NCBI RefSeq assembly: GCF_000445125.1
Contig: NZ_ATHL01000028.1
Location: 62,001 to 126,000 of the forward strand
DNA length: 64,000 nucleotides
Direction of reading: 5' to 3'
Origin: Novosphingobium lindaniclasticum LE124
GTDB lineage: Bacteria; Pseudomonadota; Alphaproteobacteria; Sphingomonadales; Sphingomonadaceae
The notes under the pieces are model-generated. The model was not told the origin of the DNA and did no database searches. It saw nothing but the letters and a program-made list of their open reading frames with translations. This document shows, piece by piece, positions 38,047 to 46,583 of the stretch (its first letter is position 1; each line of letters opens with the position of its first letter). The position numbers and the translations under genes are program-made.

Positions 38047-39065
38047 CGGTGAAGGTCACGAGAGCGGCGCTCGCTGAACTCTCGCCGGGCGATGCGGCGG
38101 CACTGTGGAAAATTAAGCGCGATAGCGGCGCGCCTTACGATGTGCATCTGTTCGAGCGATGGCGCGATGAAAGCGCGGCAAACGCGGCGGCCTGGGACAG
38201 CCTGAATCACGCCTGGTCGCTGTTCGACGATGCCGACGATCCTGTCTTCGCCGCCTTGCGCCAGGACGCGCTGGCCGCCGGTCCGGCGCGCAGCACCCAC
38301 CGCAGGAACGGGCTGCTCGCGCTCGCCGCATGCCTCATTCTGGCATTGGTCGGGACGCTGGCCTTCGTTCGCGCCGATGGTGATGGGCGCGGGGGGCGAT
38401 CCGCGACGTTGGCGCATAACGATGGCGGGCCCGCAGAGCAGAGCTATTTTGCGCAGGACGCCAGCCAGCGGATCGAGCTGGCCGATGGCACGGAAATGAT
38501 CCTGGCCAAGGGCGCGCGTGCGCGCACTGCCTTTGCGGACGGCACCCGCCGCGTGCTCCTCGATGAAGGTCGGGCGCGCTTTTCCGTCCGCCATGATCGG
38601 GAACACCGATTTGAAGTCGTCGCCGGGGCCTGGTCGATCGTGGACTACGGCACACGGTTCGACGTGGAGGTCCAGAAGGACGGGCTACGCGTCGCCCTGT
38701 TCGAAGGTTCAGTGGAGGTGACCGGCAACGGCAATGCTCCCACGCGGCTGCAGCCGGGCAAGCAACTCATCGCCCAGGCAGGCGCGTCGGACAGGATTTC
38801 GGATATCGGCGCTGCGGACGGATCGCAGGATGCGGATGGCATGGCGCAATTCGAGAACGCCACGCTCGGCGAAGCGGTACAGCGCTTCAATGCCGTGAAC
38901 GAGGTCCAACTGGTGATCGCCGACCGGCGGGCTACGAATCTGCGCATCACCGGGCTGTTCCGTCTCCGCGATCCCGCCCGGTTCTCGGCGCTGCTGTCGC
39001 AGCTCCTTCCGGTCAGGGTGTCGCGCGTGGACGCCGAGAAGATCGAGATTCGATCGCTGCGTTGA
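38043..39065 (+). CDS. FecR-family sigma factor regulator
   Basis: This 340-residue inner-membrane protein has an N-terminal cytoplasmic part with the DUF4880-like FERWRDESAANAAAWDSLNHAWS segment, one membrane helix (about 85-105, NGLLALAACLILALVGTLAFV), and a periplasmic FecR domain (RIELADGTEMILAKGARAR, VLLDEGRARFSVRHDREHRF, SIVDYGTRFDVEV, ALFEGSVEVTGNG). The C-terminus (FENATLGEAVQRFNAVNEVQLVIADRRATNLRITGLF) resembles the STN-like domain found at the end of many FecR proteins. It is coupled to the ECF sigma gene and should contact the STN domain of the receptor. Confidence 0.9.
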   Translation: MTVKVTRAALAELSPGDAAALWKIKRDSGAPYDVHLFERWRDESAANAAAWDSLNHAWSLFDDADDPVFAALRQDALAAGPARSTHRRNGLLALAACLILALVGTLAFVRADGDGRGGRSATLAHNDGGPAEQSYFAQDASQRIELADGTEMILAKGARARTAFADGTRRVLLDEGRARFSVRHDREHRFEVVAGAWSIVDYGTRFDVEVQKDGLRVALFEGSVEVTGNGNAPTRLQPGKQLIAQAGASDRISDIGAADGSQDADGMAQFENATLGEAVQRFNAVNEVQLVIADRRATNLRITGLFRLRDPARFSALLSQLLPVRVSRVDAEKIEIRSLR

Positions 39066-39259
39066 GGCCGTTTGGACGCTGCGCAGTGGGCAGTACCACA
39101 CTCAGTGATATGCCGGCCTAACCTTTCGCAGGTGTACCGATCTGCGCGCCGTCCTTTTATATCGGATCGGACGGAGGACGTTCGGTCCGAAGCGCGCGGC
39201 CTTCCTGTCGGTATCCGGCAGTCATGCTGGCAGTATCTTCCAAGTCTGAGTGAGAAGCC

Positions 39260-40381
39260 ATGAGCAATGTCCTGTTCGAACCCATAGTCCTGGGCGATAT
39301 GCTGCTGCGCAATCGTATCGTCATGGCCCCGCTGACCCGCTCCAGGGCCGGTGTGGAAGGCGTGCCGGGAGTCATGAACGTCGAGTATTACCGCCAGCGC
39401 GCCAGCGCAGGCCTGATCATCACGGAAGCGACCCAGATCTCGCAGCAGGGGCAGGGGTATGCCTGGACCCCCGGCATCTACACTAAGGAGCAAGTCGCCG
39501 GATGGCGGCGCGTTGCGGAGGCAGTCCATGCGGAAGGCGGCAAGATCTTCATGCAGCTGTGGCACGTCGGGCGCGTGTCCCACCAGGTCTTCCAGCCCGG
39601 CGGCCAGCTTCCGGTCGCGCCCAGCGCCCTGCCGGTGCCCGGAAAGGCCTTCATCGCGGATGAGGAGGGCAGCGGCGTCTGGGCCGATATTCCCGTGCCC
39701 CAGGAACTCGACATCCCCGGCATCGAAGCGGTCATCGCCGACTATGTTCGCGCCGCGCGCCATGCGATCGAAGCCGGCATGGATGGCGTCGAGATCCACG
39801 CCGCCAACGGCTACCTCATCGACCAGTTCATCAACAGCGGCAGCAACCTGCGGAGCGACCGCTACGGCGGCTCGATCGAAAACCGGGTGAGACTGCTGCT
39901 GGAAGTCGTGGACGGAATTGCGGAGGCCATCGGCATGGGCCGCGTCGCGGTCCGTCTTACGCCGCTCGGACGACTGTTCGGAATGTCGGACGACACTCCC
40001 GAAGAGACGATCAGGTACATCGCGGCGGAACTCGACCGCCGCTCCATCGCCTATCTCCATGTCGTGGAACCTTCGACGCTGGGAACGGAACTGGATGCCG
40101 AGGCCGATCCCCGGTGGGACGAGATCGTCTGGAAGATCCGCAATACCTTCAAGGGAACGCTGATGCTGGCGGGCGGATACGATGCCCGGTCGGCTGAAGC
40201 CGCTCTCGAAAACGGCCGGGGCGACCTCATTGCCTTCGGCAAGCTCTTCATCGCCAATCCCGACCTGCCGCGACGGTTCCTGGAAAGCGCCCCGCTCAAT
40301 GAGCCTGAAAGGGCCACATTCTTCGGCGGCACCGAGCTTGGCTATATCGACTATCCGAGCCTCGAGCCGGCAAACGCCTGA
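39260..40381 (+). CDS. Old Yellow Enzyme family alkene/ene reductase
   Basis: This 373-residue FMN enzyme belongs to the NemA/OYE class that reduces activated alkenes, quinones and nitro compounds with NAD(P)H. Signatures: NRIVMAPLTRSRA near residue 18, IMQLWHVGRVSH-type segment (KIFMQLWHVGRVSHQ) near residue 95, the substrate-binding HAANGYLIDQFINSGSN with the His-x-x-Asn pair near residue 178, the DRYGGSIENR segment with the catalytic Tyr near residue 191, and LIAFGKLFIANPDLPRR near residue 330. The ATG follows a 194-nt gap that contains an inverted CCGTCC/GGACGG pair (39149-39174) around a TTATAT box, possibly an operator. A strong hairpin follows immediately. Confidence 0.92.
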   Translation: MSNVLFEPIVLGDMLLRNRIVMAPLTRSRAGVEGVPGVMNVEYYRQRASAGLIITEATQISQQGQGYAWTPGIYTKEQVAGWRRVAEAVHAEGGKIFMQLWHVGRVSHQVFQPGGQLPVAPSALPVPGKAFIADEEGSGVWADIPVPQELDIPGIEAVIADYVRAARHAIEAGMDGVEIHAANGYLIDQFINSGSNLRSDRYGGSIENRVRLLLEVVDGIAEAIGMGRVAVRLTPLGRLFGMSDDTPEETIRYIAAELDRRSIAYLHVVEPSTLGTELDAEADPRWDEIVWKIRNTFKGTLMLAGGYDARSAEAALENGRGDLIAFGKLFIANPDLPRRFLESAPLNEPERATFFGGTELGYIDYPSLEPANA

Positions 40382-40391
40382 ACAGTCCTCG

Positions 40392-40424
40392 GCGGCGCCG
40401 CGGCCGACCTCTCCGCGGCGCCGC
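40392..40424 (+). terminator. Strong hairpin after the Old Yellow Enzyme gene
   Basis: GCGGCGCCGCGG at 40392-40403 is perfectly complementary to CCGCGGCGCCGC at 40413-40424 (12-bp stem, 9-nt loop), 10 nt after the stop codon. There is no T-run. The frame of the XdhC-like fragment runs open through it. Confidence 0.6.
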
Positions 40425-40453
40425 TCGACTTCATCCAGTCCGCCGGCATCGCT

Positions 40454-40834
40454 GTGGCACTCGATCCCCACTCTGCGCTGATCCTGCTCTTCCACCAGCA
40501 CGATTGGGAAACGTCGCTCCTGCTCGAGGCCGTTCACCAGGACTGCTTGTACATCGGGGCGATAGGTAGCCGTCGCACCCATTTTGAACGGTCCGAAAGT
40601 CTCCAGGCTCGGGGCGTGACGGCGGCGCAGATCGGGCGGATCCGTCGGCCCATCGGCCTCATTGTCGCATCGCGCGACCCAGAGACCCTCGCGCTCCCGG
40701 TCCTTGCCGAAGTGGCGGAGGCTTATCAGAAGAAGCTCGGGAGCGCACGCATGCTGGACTTCAGGCGCACGCCGGCCGTGAGGATGGCGCGGACGCCACA
40801 GGCCGACAATCGCTTCGCGCGCGCGGCGTTTTAA
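40454..40834 (+). pseudogene. XdhC C-terminal domain remnant
   Basis: The frame (GTG at 40454, 126 residues) matches the C-terminal Rossmann domain of XdhC/CoxI proteins, which mature molybdenum hydroxylases: ALILLFHQHDWETSLLLEAV, YIGAIGSRRTHFERSESLQARGV, RRPIGLIVASRDPETLALPVLAEVAEAY. The N-terminal XdhC/CoxI domain and the beginning of the Rossmann domain are absent, since the frame opens directly after the Old Yellow Enzyme stop and passes through its terminator hairpin. I therefore call it a truncated gene; expression as a short protein is possible. A molybdopterin oxidoreductase operon follows, which would need XdhC function. Confidence 0.6.
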
Positions 40835-40891
40835 GTTCACCGCACGAGGCTGAACTTAGGGGGCGCAGTTCTGACCAGTCAAGCCGCACCC

Positions 40892-40905
40892 CATACCGAA
40901 GTATA
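40892..40905 (+). promoter_or_regulatory. CATACC box 4: near-palindrome upstream of the cytochrome c/molybdoenzyme operon
   Basis: CATACCGAAGTATA matches the other three boxes with one change in the last arm base and G in the spacer; it is followed by AGCCCGG, similar to boxes 1 and 3. It lies 121 nt before the cytochrome c start codon. Confidence 0.6.
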
Positions 40906-41026
40906 AGCCCGGCGTTCTTCCAAGCTATATCTTCATATTATTGGAACGACGGCAACCGTCCGGTAGCCGGTGGTTATGCTGACGGGGGACATTCTCCGGT
41001 CGCCCTCAATCGGAAGACAAGGTACG

Positions 41027-42310
41027 ATGAACCGGAAACGTCTCGCAGGCACGGCGATGCTGGCCGCCATGGCAGCAGGTGTCCTGGCGCTCGGCCTGAC
41101 CTGGAGGCCGACGATTTCGGCGATCGATCGGCCGCAGGCTGGCTCCTTCCCGGCCGCTCAGGTGAACCAGGGCGCCATTCTTGCCAAGCTGGGCGATTGC
41201 GCGGTGTGCCATACCGCTACCGGTGGACGCGCGCTGGCCGGCGGCAGGCCGCTGGCGACGCCCTTCGGGACGCTGTTCGCCAGCAACATCACCCCGGATG
41301 CGGAAACCGGGATTGGCAACTGGTCCTACGAGGCGTTCCGGCGGGCGATGCGGGACGGGGTGTCGCGAACGGGATCCCATCTCTATCCAGCGCTTCCCTA
41401 CGACCATTATACCCATGTCACCGAAGGCGACTTGCAGGCCATCTATGCCTATCTGATGACGCGCCGCCCGGTCCATGCACCGAAGCCTGACAACAAGCTC
41501 ATCTTCCCCCTGGGATTCCGCCCGCTTCTGGCCGGATGGAAGTTTCTCTATCTTCGCCACGGCGACGTCCCTTACGACAGCGGGCAGTCGGCCCGATACA
41601 ACCGGGGGGCCTATCTGGCAGAAGGTCTGGGCCACTGCGGCGGTTGCCATACGCCGCGAAACCTCATGGGTGCGGAAGTGGCCTCGAAGGCCTATGCCGG
41701 CGGCATCGCCGAGGGCTGGCGGGCTCCCCCGCTGAACGCAGAGAATCCGGCGGCCCGCAAATGGACGGCCGATAGCCTCTACACGTTCCTGCGCACCGGC
41801 GTTTCCCCGGACCACAGCGCCGCCGGCGGTCCGATGGGACCGGTGGTGGAAAGCCTTTCCTCCGTCCCCGAGGAGGAAGTGCGCGCGCTTTCCGTCTACT
41901 TCGCGGCAAAGATGGGGAAGGCCGCGCCTGCGAAGGCTGAGGCGGAACCGGTCGATCGTCCGGCCGAGGCGGTAGCGGCCTTTCCGGAAGGCGCCAGGAT
42001 CTTCGCCGGCGCATGCGCTGGCTGCCACGGTCCCGGTGCGCCGATGATGTCGCAGGGACGGCCTGCGCTCGGCCTTTCGACCGACCTGACGGACAGCGAG
42101 CCGACCAGCGCCATTCAGGCCGTCCTGCAAGGCATCGAGCCCCCCGTGGAAGGCCGCGGCCCCAAGATGCCCGCATTCGCGCCCAGCCTGACCGACGGTC
42201 AGGTGGCGGCGGTGCTCGGCTACGTCCGCACCCGCTACACGCATAAACCGGCCTGGAACCACCTTGAGCACGACGTTCGCCAGGCCCGCAAGGAAGGTGG
42301 TCAGCCATGA
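41027..42310 (+). CDS. Triheme cytochrome c subunit of a molybdenum hydroxylase
   Basis: This 427-residue exported protein has an N-terminal membrane anchor or signal (MNRKRLAGTAMLAAMAAGVL then ALGL) and three heme-binding CxxCH motifs: CAVCH at 58, CGGCH at 204 and CAGCH at 330. It matches the three-domain cytochromes that pass electrons from periplasmic alcohol/aldehyde or N-heterocycle dehydrogenases to the respiratory chain. The ATG at 41027 with an AAGG site is preferred over the earlier frame start. It overlaps the [2Fe-2S] subunit gene by 4 bp, so the three subunits are translationally coupled. A CATACC box lies upstream. Confidence 0.92.
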   Translation: MNRKRLAGTAMLAAMAAGVLALGLTWRPTISAIDRPQAGSFPAAQVNQGAILAKLGDCAVCHTATGGRALAGGRPLATPFGTLFASNITPDAETGIGNWSYEAFRRAMRDGVSRTGSHLYPALPYDHYTHVTEGDLQAIYAYLMTRRPVHAPKPDNKLIFPLGFRPLLAGWKFLYLRHGDVPYDSGQSARYNRGAYLAEGLGHCGGCHTPRNLMGAEVASKAYAGGIAEGWRAPPLNAENPAARKWTADSLYTFLRTGVSPDHSAAGGPMGPVVESLSSVPEEEVRALSVYFAAKMGKAAPAKAEAEPVDRPAEAVAAFPEGARIFAGACAGCHGPGAPMMSQGRPALGLSTDLTDSEPTSAIQAVLQGIEPPVEGRGPKMPAFAPSLTDGQVAAVLGYVRTRYTHKPAWNHLEHDVRQARKEGGQP

Positions 42311-42780
42311 CTTTCGAACTCACCGTAAACGACAAGACCCACATCGTCGATGCGGAGGCCGAGACCCCGCTTCTTTATGTGCTGCGAGGCGAACTGGGCC
42401 TCAACGGTCCCAAATATGGCTGCGGCCTCGGTCAATGCGGCGCCTGCACGGTGCAGCTGGGCGGCAAGGCGGTCTATTCGTGTCTTACGCCCCTGATCAC
42501 CGTGGGCGAGCGTGAGGTCCGTACCGTGGAAGGCCTCGGCGGGGTGGACTCGATGAACCCGCTCCAGCAGGCCTTCGCGGACGAGCAGGCGGCCCAGTGC
42601 GGCTACTGCATCGCGGGCATGATCATGCGCGCCCAGGCGCTGCTCGATGAAAATCCTCACCCCACCGAAGCGGAGATCCGCTCTCATATGCAGCCGAACT
42701 TGTGCCGGTGCGGCACTCATATGCGCATCCTTCGGGCCATTCGCCGCGTCGCGGCCGTACCGGCGGGAGCGGCAGCATGA
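42307..42780 (+). CDS. [2Fe-2S] subunit of a molybdenum hydroxylase (IorA-like)
   Basis: This 157-residue protein has the two-domain iron-sulfur arrangement of the xanthine oxidase family: an N-terminal plant-ferredoxin-type cluster (KYGCGLGQCGACTVQLGG then VYSCL) and a C-terminal helical cluster domain (QCGYCIAGMIMRAQALL, later NLCRCGTHMRILRAI). All eight cysteines are visible. It connects the molybdopterin site to the cytochrome c subunit. It overlaps both neighbours by 4 bp (ATGA). Confidence 0.95.
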   Translation: MTFELTVNDKTHIVDAEAETPLLYVLRGELGLNGPKYGCGLGQCGACTVQLGGKAVYSCLTPLITVGEREVRTVEGLGGVDSMNPLQQAFADEQAAQCGYCIAGMIMRAQALLDENPHPTEAEIRSHMQPNLCRCGTHMRILRAIRRVAAVPAGAAA

Positions 42781-45029
42781 ACGCGCCGGTTCTCGATCGC
42801 CGCAAGGTCCTGAGCGGCGGCGCCCTGGTCGTCGCCTTCGCGATGACGTCGCGCCTTCTCGGCGATGCGGTCGGCGGAGGCGAGGGCGGCGCGGGTCCCA
42901 AGGTGGTGCGCCCCGACCTGGAGGGCAGCCTCAAGACCGACCCCTGGCTCGATGCCTGGATCCGCATCGATGCCGAGGGACAGGCCACCGTCTGTTCGGG
43001 CAAGGCCGAACTGGGGCAGGGCATCCGCACGGCCCTGTTGCAGGTGGTGGCGGAAGAACTCGACATGCCGCCGGCAGCCATCACGTTCATCACCGCCGAT
43101 ACCGGGCGGACTCCCGACGAAGGCCTGACCGCGGGGAGCCACTCGATGCAAGACAGCGGCACGGCCCTGGCAAATGCCGGCGCCAATGTGCGGATGCTGC
43201 TCATCGGCGCTGCGGCGAAACGCCTGGGGATTCCGGTACGAGAGCTCGACACGACCGGTGACGGGCACATCGCCGCGCGCGATGGGCGGCGTGTGAGCTA
43301 CGGTGAAGCGGCGCGCGCGCTGTCGCTTCACGTCGAGGCCGTGGCCGATGCGCCGCGCCGGTCGCCGCAGAGCTACCGGACGATGAACCGCGACTTCCGC
43401 CGCGTCGATATACCCGCGAAGCTCACGGGCGGGGAGGCCTATGTCCAGGATATGCGGCTTCCCGGCATGGTGCATGCCCGCGTGGTTCGCGGGCCGAGTT
43501 ACGGAACCCGGCTCACCGCGCCCGACATCGCTGCGGCGCGGAAGATGCCCGGCGTGCTCAGGATCATCCAGAACGGTCAGTTCCTGGCCATCGTCGCCCG
43601 CAAGGAGTGGCAGGCGATCCAGGCCATGCGCGTGGCGCAGACGAGCGACTACGTGAAAACGGGGCCGGATCTGCCCGGCGAGCAGGGGCCTCGGCGGCTG
43701 CAGTCGCTCGCGAGCCGCGAGATAATCGTCGAGCAGAGCGACGACGGCCCCAAAGCCTCGACCAGGACGTTCAAGGGCTCCTTCTCGCGGCCATGGTATA
43801 GCCATGGTTCGATCGGACCGTCCTGCGCGGTGGCGCATCTTCACGGCGGCGAACTCACCATCTGGTCCCACAGCCAGGGCGTGTTCGACATGCACCGCGC
43901 CACCGCTGAACTCGTCGGCCTCGCGCCGGACAAGGTACGCGTGATCCATACCCCTTCGGCGGGGTGCTACGGCCATAACGGCGCGGACGACGCGACTGCG
44001 GAAGCCGGCCTCATCGCCATGCAGTTGCCCGGCGTGCCCGTCCGTCTGCAATGGATGCGCGAGCAGGAATTCGGATGGGAACCCTGCGGATGCGGGATGG
44101 TCACGCAAATCGAGGCTTCCATAGGACCGGACAACAAGATCGCCCATTGGAAGTACGAAGTCTGGAGCAATTCGCATAACAACCGGGCCGTAGGGGCCGG
44201 GGGCTATGCGGTCGCGCAGGAGATCGTGCCGGGCTTCCCGATGCAGGTTCCCGCGCCGATCCCCATGCCGGAAGGCGATGGAGACCGGAACGCCAATCCG
44301 CTCTATGTCTTCAACAACATGGACATCCGCTATCACTTCGTTCCCGAAATGCCCATGCGCGTCTCGGCGCTGCGATCCCTGGGCGCTCACCTCAACATCT
44401 TCACGATGGAAGCGGCGCTCGACGAACTGGCGAAAGCCGGCGGCGTGGATCCTTTGGCATTCCGCCTCGCCCACATGCAGGACGAACGCGCGCGCGCGGT
44501 CATGCTGCGCGCCACCGATGCGTTCGGTTGGAGCAAGCGGCTGCGCGGCGACGGGCGGCGCGGATGCGGAATGGCCTTCGCGCGGTACAAGAATCGCGGC
44601 GCCTACTGCGCCATCGCGCTGGAAATCGAGATCGAGCGCGAAACGGGAGCAATCACCATCCACCGGGTCAACGCCGCTGTCGATGCGGGCCAACCGGCGA
44701 ACCCGAACGGGATCCGCAACCAGATCGAAGGCGGCATCATCCAGTCACTCAGCTGGGCGATCCACGAGGACATGACGTATGACACGTCGAAGCGCACCGG
44801 CTTCGACTGGGGAACTTACCCAATCCTGCGCTTCGACCAGGTTCCCGGTTCGATAGACGTCGATATCGTCGAGAGCGCCGGCTTGCCGTTTCTCGGCGCG
44901 GGCGAAGCCGCTCAGGGGCCGACCTCGGCGGCTCTGGCGAACGCCATCGCCGATGCCGCAGGCGTTCGATTGTGCGACATGCCGCTGACCCCCGCGAAAG
45001 TGAAGGCTGCAATCGGCAACGCCGGCTAA
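42777..45029 (+). CDS. Molybdopterin-binding subunit of a molybdenum hydroxylase (IorB-like)
   Basis: This 750-residue subunit belongs to the xanthine dehydrogenase superfamily, isoquinoline 1-oxidoreductase beta / aldehyde oxidoreductase branch. The N-terminus has a Tat-like signal (LDRRKVLSGGALVVAFAM). Cofactor-contact regions include GKAELGQGIRTALLQVVAEEL near 75, GGEAYVQDMRLPGMVHARVVRGP near 220, GCYGHNGADDATAEA near 395, and the catalytic glutamate in LGAGEAAQGPTSAALANAIADA near 705. The substrate may be an N-heteroaromatic or an aldehyde. The XdhC-like maturation gene nearby is only a fragment. The gene ends 6 nt before the convergent histidine kinase gene. Confidence 0.92.
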   Translation: MNAPVLDRRKVLSGGALVVAFAMTSRLLGDAVGGGEGGAGPKVVRPDLEGSLKTDPWLDAWIRIDAEGQATVCSGKAELGQGIRTALLQVVAEELDMPPAAITFITADTGRTPDEGLTAGSHSMQDSGTALANAGANVRMLLIGAAAKRLGIPVRELDTTGDGHIAARDGRRVSYGEAARALSLHVEAVADAPRRSPQSYRTMNRDFRRVDIPAKLTGGEAYVQDMRLPGMVHARVVRGPSYGTRLTAPDIAAARKMPGVLRIIQNGQFLAIVARKEWQAIQAMRVAQTSDYVKTGPDLPGEQGPRRLQSLASREIIVEQSDDGPKASTRTFKGSFSRPWYSHGSIGPSCAVAHLHGGELTIWSHSQGVFDMHRATAELVGLAPDKVRVIHTPSAGCYGHNGADDATAEAGLIAMQLPGVPVRLQWMREQEFGWEPCGCGMVTQIEASIGPDNKIAHWKYEVWSNSHNNRAVGAGGYAVAQEIVPGFPMQVPAPIPMPEGDGDRNANPLYVFNNMDIRYHFVPEMPMRVSALRSLGAHLNIFTMEAALDELAKAGGVDPLAFRLAHMQDERARAVMLRATDAFGWSKRLRGDGRRGCGMAFARYKNRGAYCAIALEIEIERETGAITIHRVNAAVDAGQPANPNGIRNQIEGGIIQSLSWAIHEDMTYDTSKRTGFDWGTYPILRFDQVPGSIDVDIVESAGLPFLGAGEAAQGPTSAALANAIADAAGVRLCDMPLTPAKVKAAIGNAG

Positions 45030-45035
45030 GGCCGT

Positions 45036-46583
45036 TCAGGGCTCCACTGCGGCAGGACTGTCGAGCACTGCGGCCTGCGCCGTTCGCAATATCGTGGGGA
45101 GTGTGATCTCGACGATCGCACCCCGGTCCACGTCATTGTCCAATCGGATTTCGCCGCCGTGGGCTTCCACGATCGATTGGCAGATAGCCAGACCCAGGCC
45201 CATTCCGTCCGTTTTCGTGGAATAGAAGCTTTCGAACGCCCGTTCGCGCAGGGAACGGTCCCAACCGGGGCCATGATCTCGAACGCGCAAGACGACTTTG
45301 TCCGGGCCGACGTTTTCAGCCATGATGTGAACGCCTCGCTCGATATCGGCGTCGCTCTCCATGGCCTGGAAAGCGTTGTTGATCAGGTTCAGAAACAATT
45401 GCTGGAGGAGGATCCTGTCGCCGAGGATCGTGCAGGCATCCGACAGCGGTCCTACGACGATGCGGCTTCCCGGTTGCAAGCCCAGCCGGGCGACCTTGGC
45501 GATTTCTTCGATCAGTGGGCGAAGAGCCAGTTCTCGCATCTCGCCGCTTGAATCCCGCACCAGGCCCCGCACGCGCTTGACGACTTCATGAGCATGTTGC
45601 GCGCAGCCCCGAAGACTGCCCAAGGCTTCCAGAGCCTCTGCGACGTTCGGGGGCGTGCGTTGCAGCCAGCGTGTCGCCGTGTCGACGAAATTCTGGATCG
45701 CGGCGAGGGGTTGGTTGATCTCATGCGCGATGGCCGCCGACATGGCAGCCACCGAGGCGCTTCGCTGCGCCCGCTCGAGCTGCGCCCGGGTGCTCGCGAC
45801 GATCCTTTCCAGTTGCCCTCGCTTGGTGATGTCGAGAATACTGCCGGGTACGCGATCGAGAGGGAAGTGCGGCGCCAGACTGAAAGTGACGATGATATCG
45901 ATCGGTTCACCGCTGGCTGTGCGGACGGTCGTTTCCGTCTCGAAGACCTCCCTTCGCTCGTCGATTGCCAGAAGGCAGTCGGCGAAGCTTTCGTCGGACT
46001 CGGGAAGAAAGTCGCTCAGGCGCCCGAAGAAGGAGTCCTTGCCGCTGAAGCCCATCATGCTGATGGCAGACCGGTTGGCGTCGGTTATGCGCACCATCCG
46101 CCGGGTCCTGATCACGAAATCGGGGTTGTTCCTGAGGTAGGTTCGCAAGTCCGTGACACCGCTGTCGCGCAGGCGCTTCAGTTCTGCCGCCACCGGCCGG
46201 AAGTCGTGCTCCCAGATCGCCATCGACAGACTGTTGAAAACCGCCTCGTAATGTAGTTCCTCCCGCCGCAGGCGATCGTCCATGATCTTTCGATGACGCA
46301 TCAGGGCAGTGGTGACTCCGATCGCGGCCAGGCTGATCACCATTCTCAGCAACGCGGCTATGTCAGGGTGACGACCATGGACGACCGCAAAAGAAAGAAT
46401 TGTCAGCGCAACGCATAAGATCGGCCAGGTTTTGAGCGAAGACCTGCCGCTGCCGGTAGTGCTGGCGATCACGATGACCAGGCAATACAGCGTAGCGAAC
46501 GCGCTGCCCAAGTTGGTGTAGGTGTCCAGAAGAAACACGCCGGCCGCCAATCCGGCTGAGCTTAGTACCTTAAGCCGACCCAT
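45036..46583 (-). CDS. Membrane sensor histidine kinase with PAS domain
   Basis: This 515-residue kinase begins with about four hydrophobic segments (residues about 8-105), then a PAS-like region (about 115-260, ending VPGSILDITKRGQLERIV), and a HisKA/HATPase core. The H-box is H287 in SAAIAHEINQPLAAIQNF, the N-box is NLINNAFQAMES near 385, and the G-boxes are RDHGPGWD and GMGLGLAICQSIVEAHGG. The ATG at 46583 with a GGTGGAAG site is chosen instead of an upstream TTG. It has the same AHExNQPL-type H-box as the GAF kinase at 28524 and no regulator next to it, so it is an orphan that may signal to the FixJ-type regulator. It is convergent with the molybdoenzyme operon. Confidence 0.88.
   Translation of the reverse strand: MGRLKVLSSAGLAAGVFLLDTYTNLGSAFATLYCLVIVIASTTGSGRSSLKTWPILCVALTILSFAVVHGRHPDIAALLRMVISLAAIGVTTALMRHRKIMDDRLRREELHYEAVFNSLSMAIWEHDFRPVAAELKRLRDSGVTDLRTYLRNNPDFVIRTRRMVRITDANRSAISMMGFSGKDSFFGRLSDFLPESDESFADCLLAIDERREVFETETTVRTASGEPIDIIVTFSLAPHFPLDRVPGSILDITKRGQLERIVASTRAQLERAQRSASVAAMSAAIAHEINQPLAAIQNFVDTATRWLQRTPPNVAEALEALGSLRGCAQHAHEVVKRVRGLVRDSSGEMRELALRPLIEEIAKVARLGLQPGSRIVVGPLSDACTILGDRILLQQLFLNLINNAFQAMESDADIERGVHIMAENVGPDKVVLRVRDHGPGWDRSLRERAFESFYSTKTDGMGLGLAICQSIVEAHGGEIRLDNDVDRGAIVEITLPTILRTAQAAVLDSPAAVEP

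Noticed and set aside
42717-44693. 658-residue minus-strand frame over the molybdoenzyme gene
   Set aside because: Antisense shadow of a clear molybdopterin-binding subunit.
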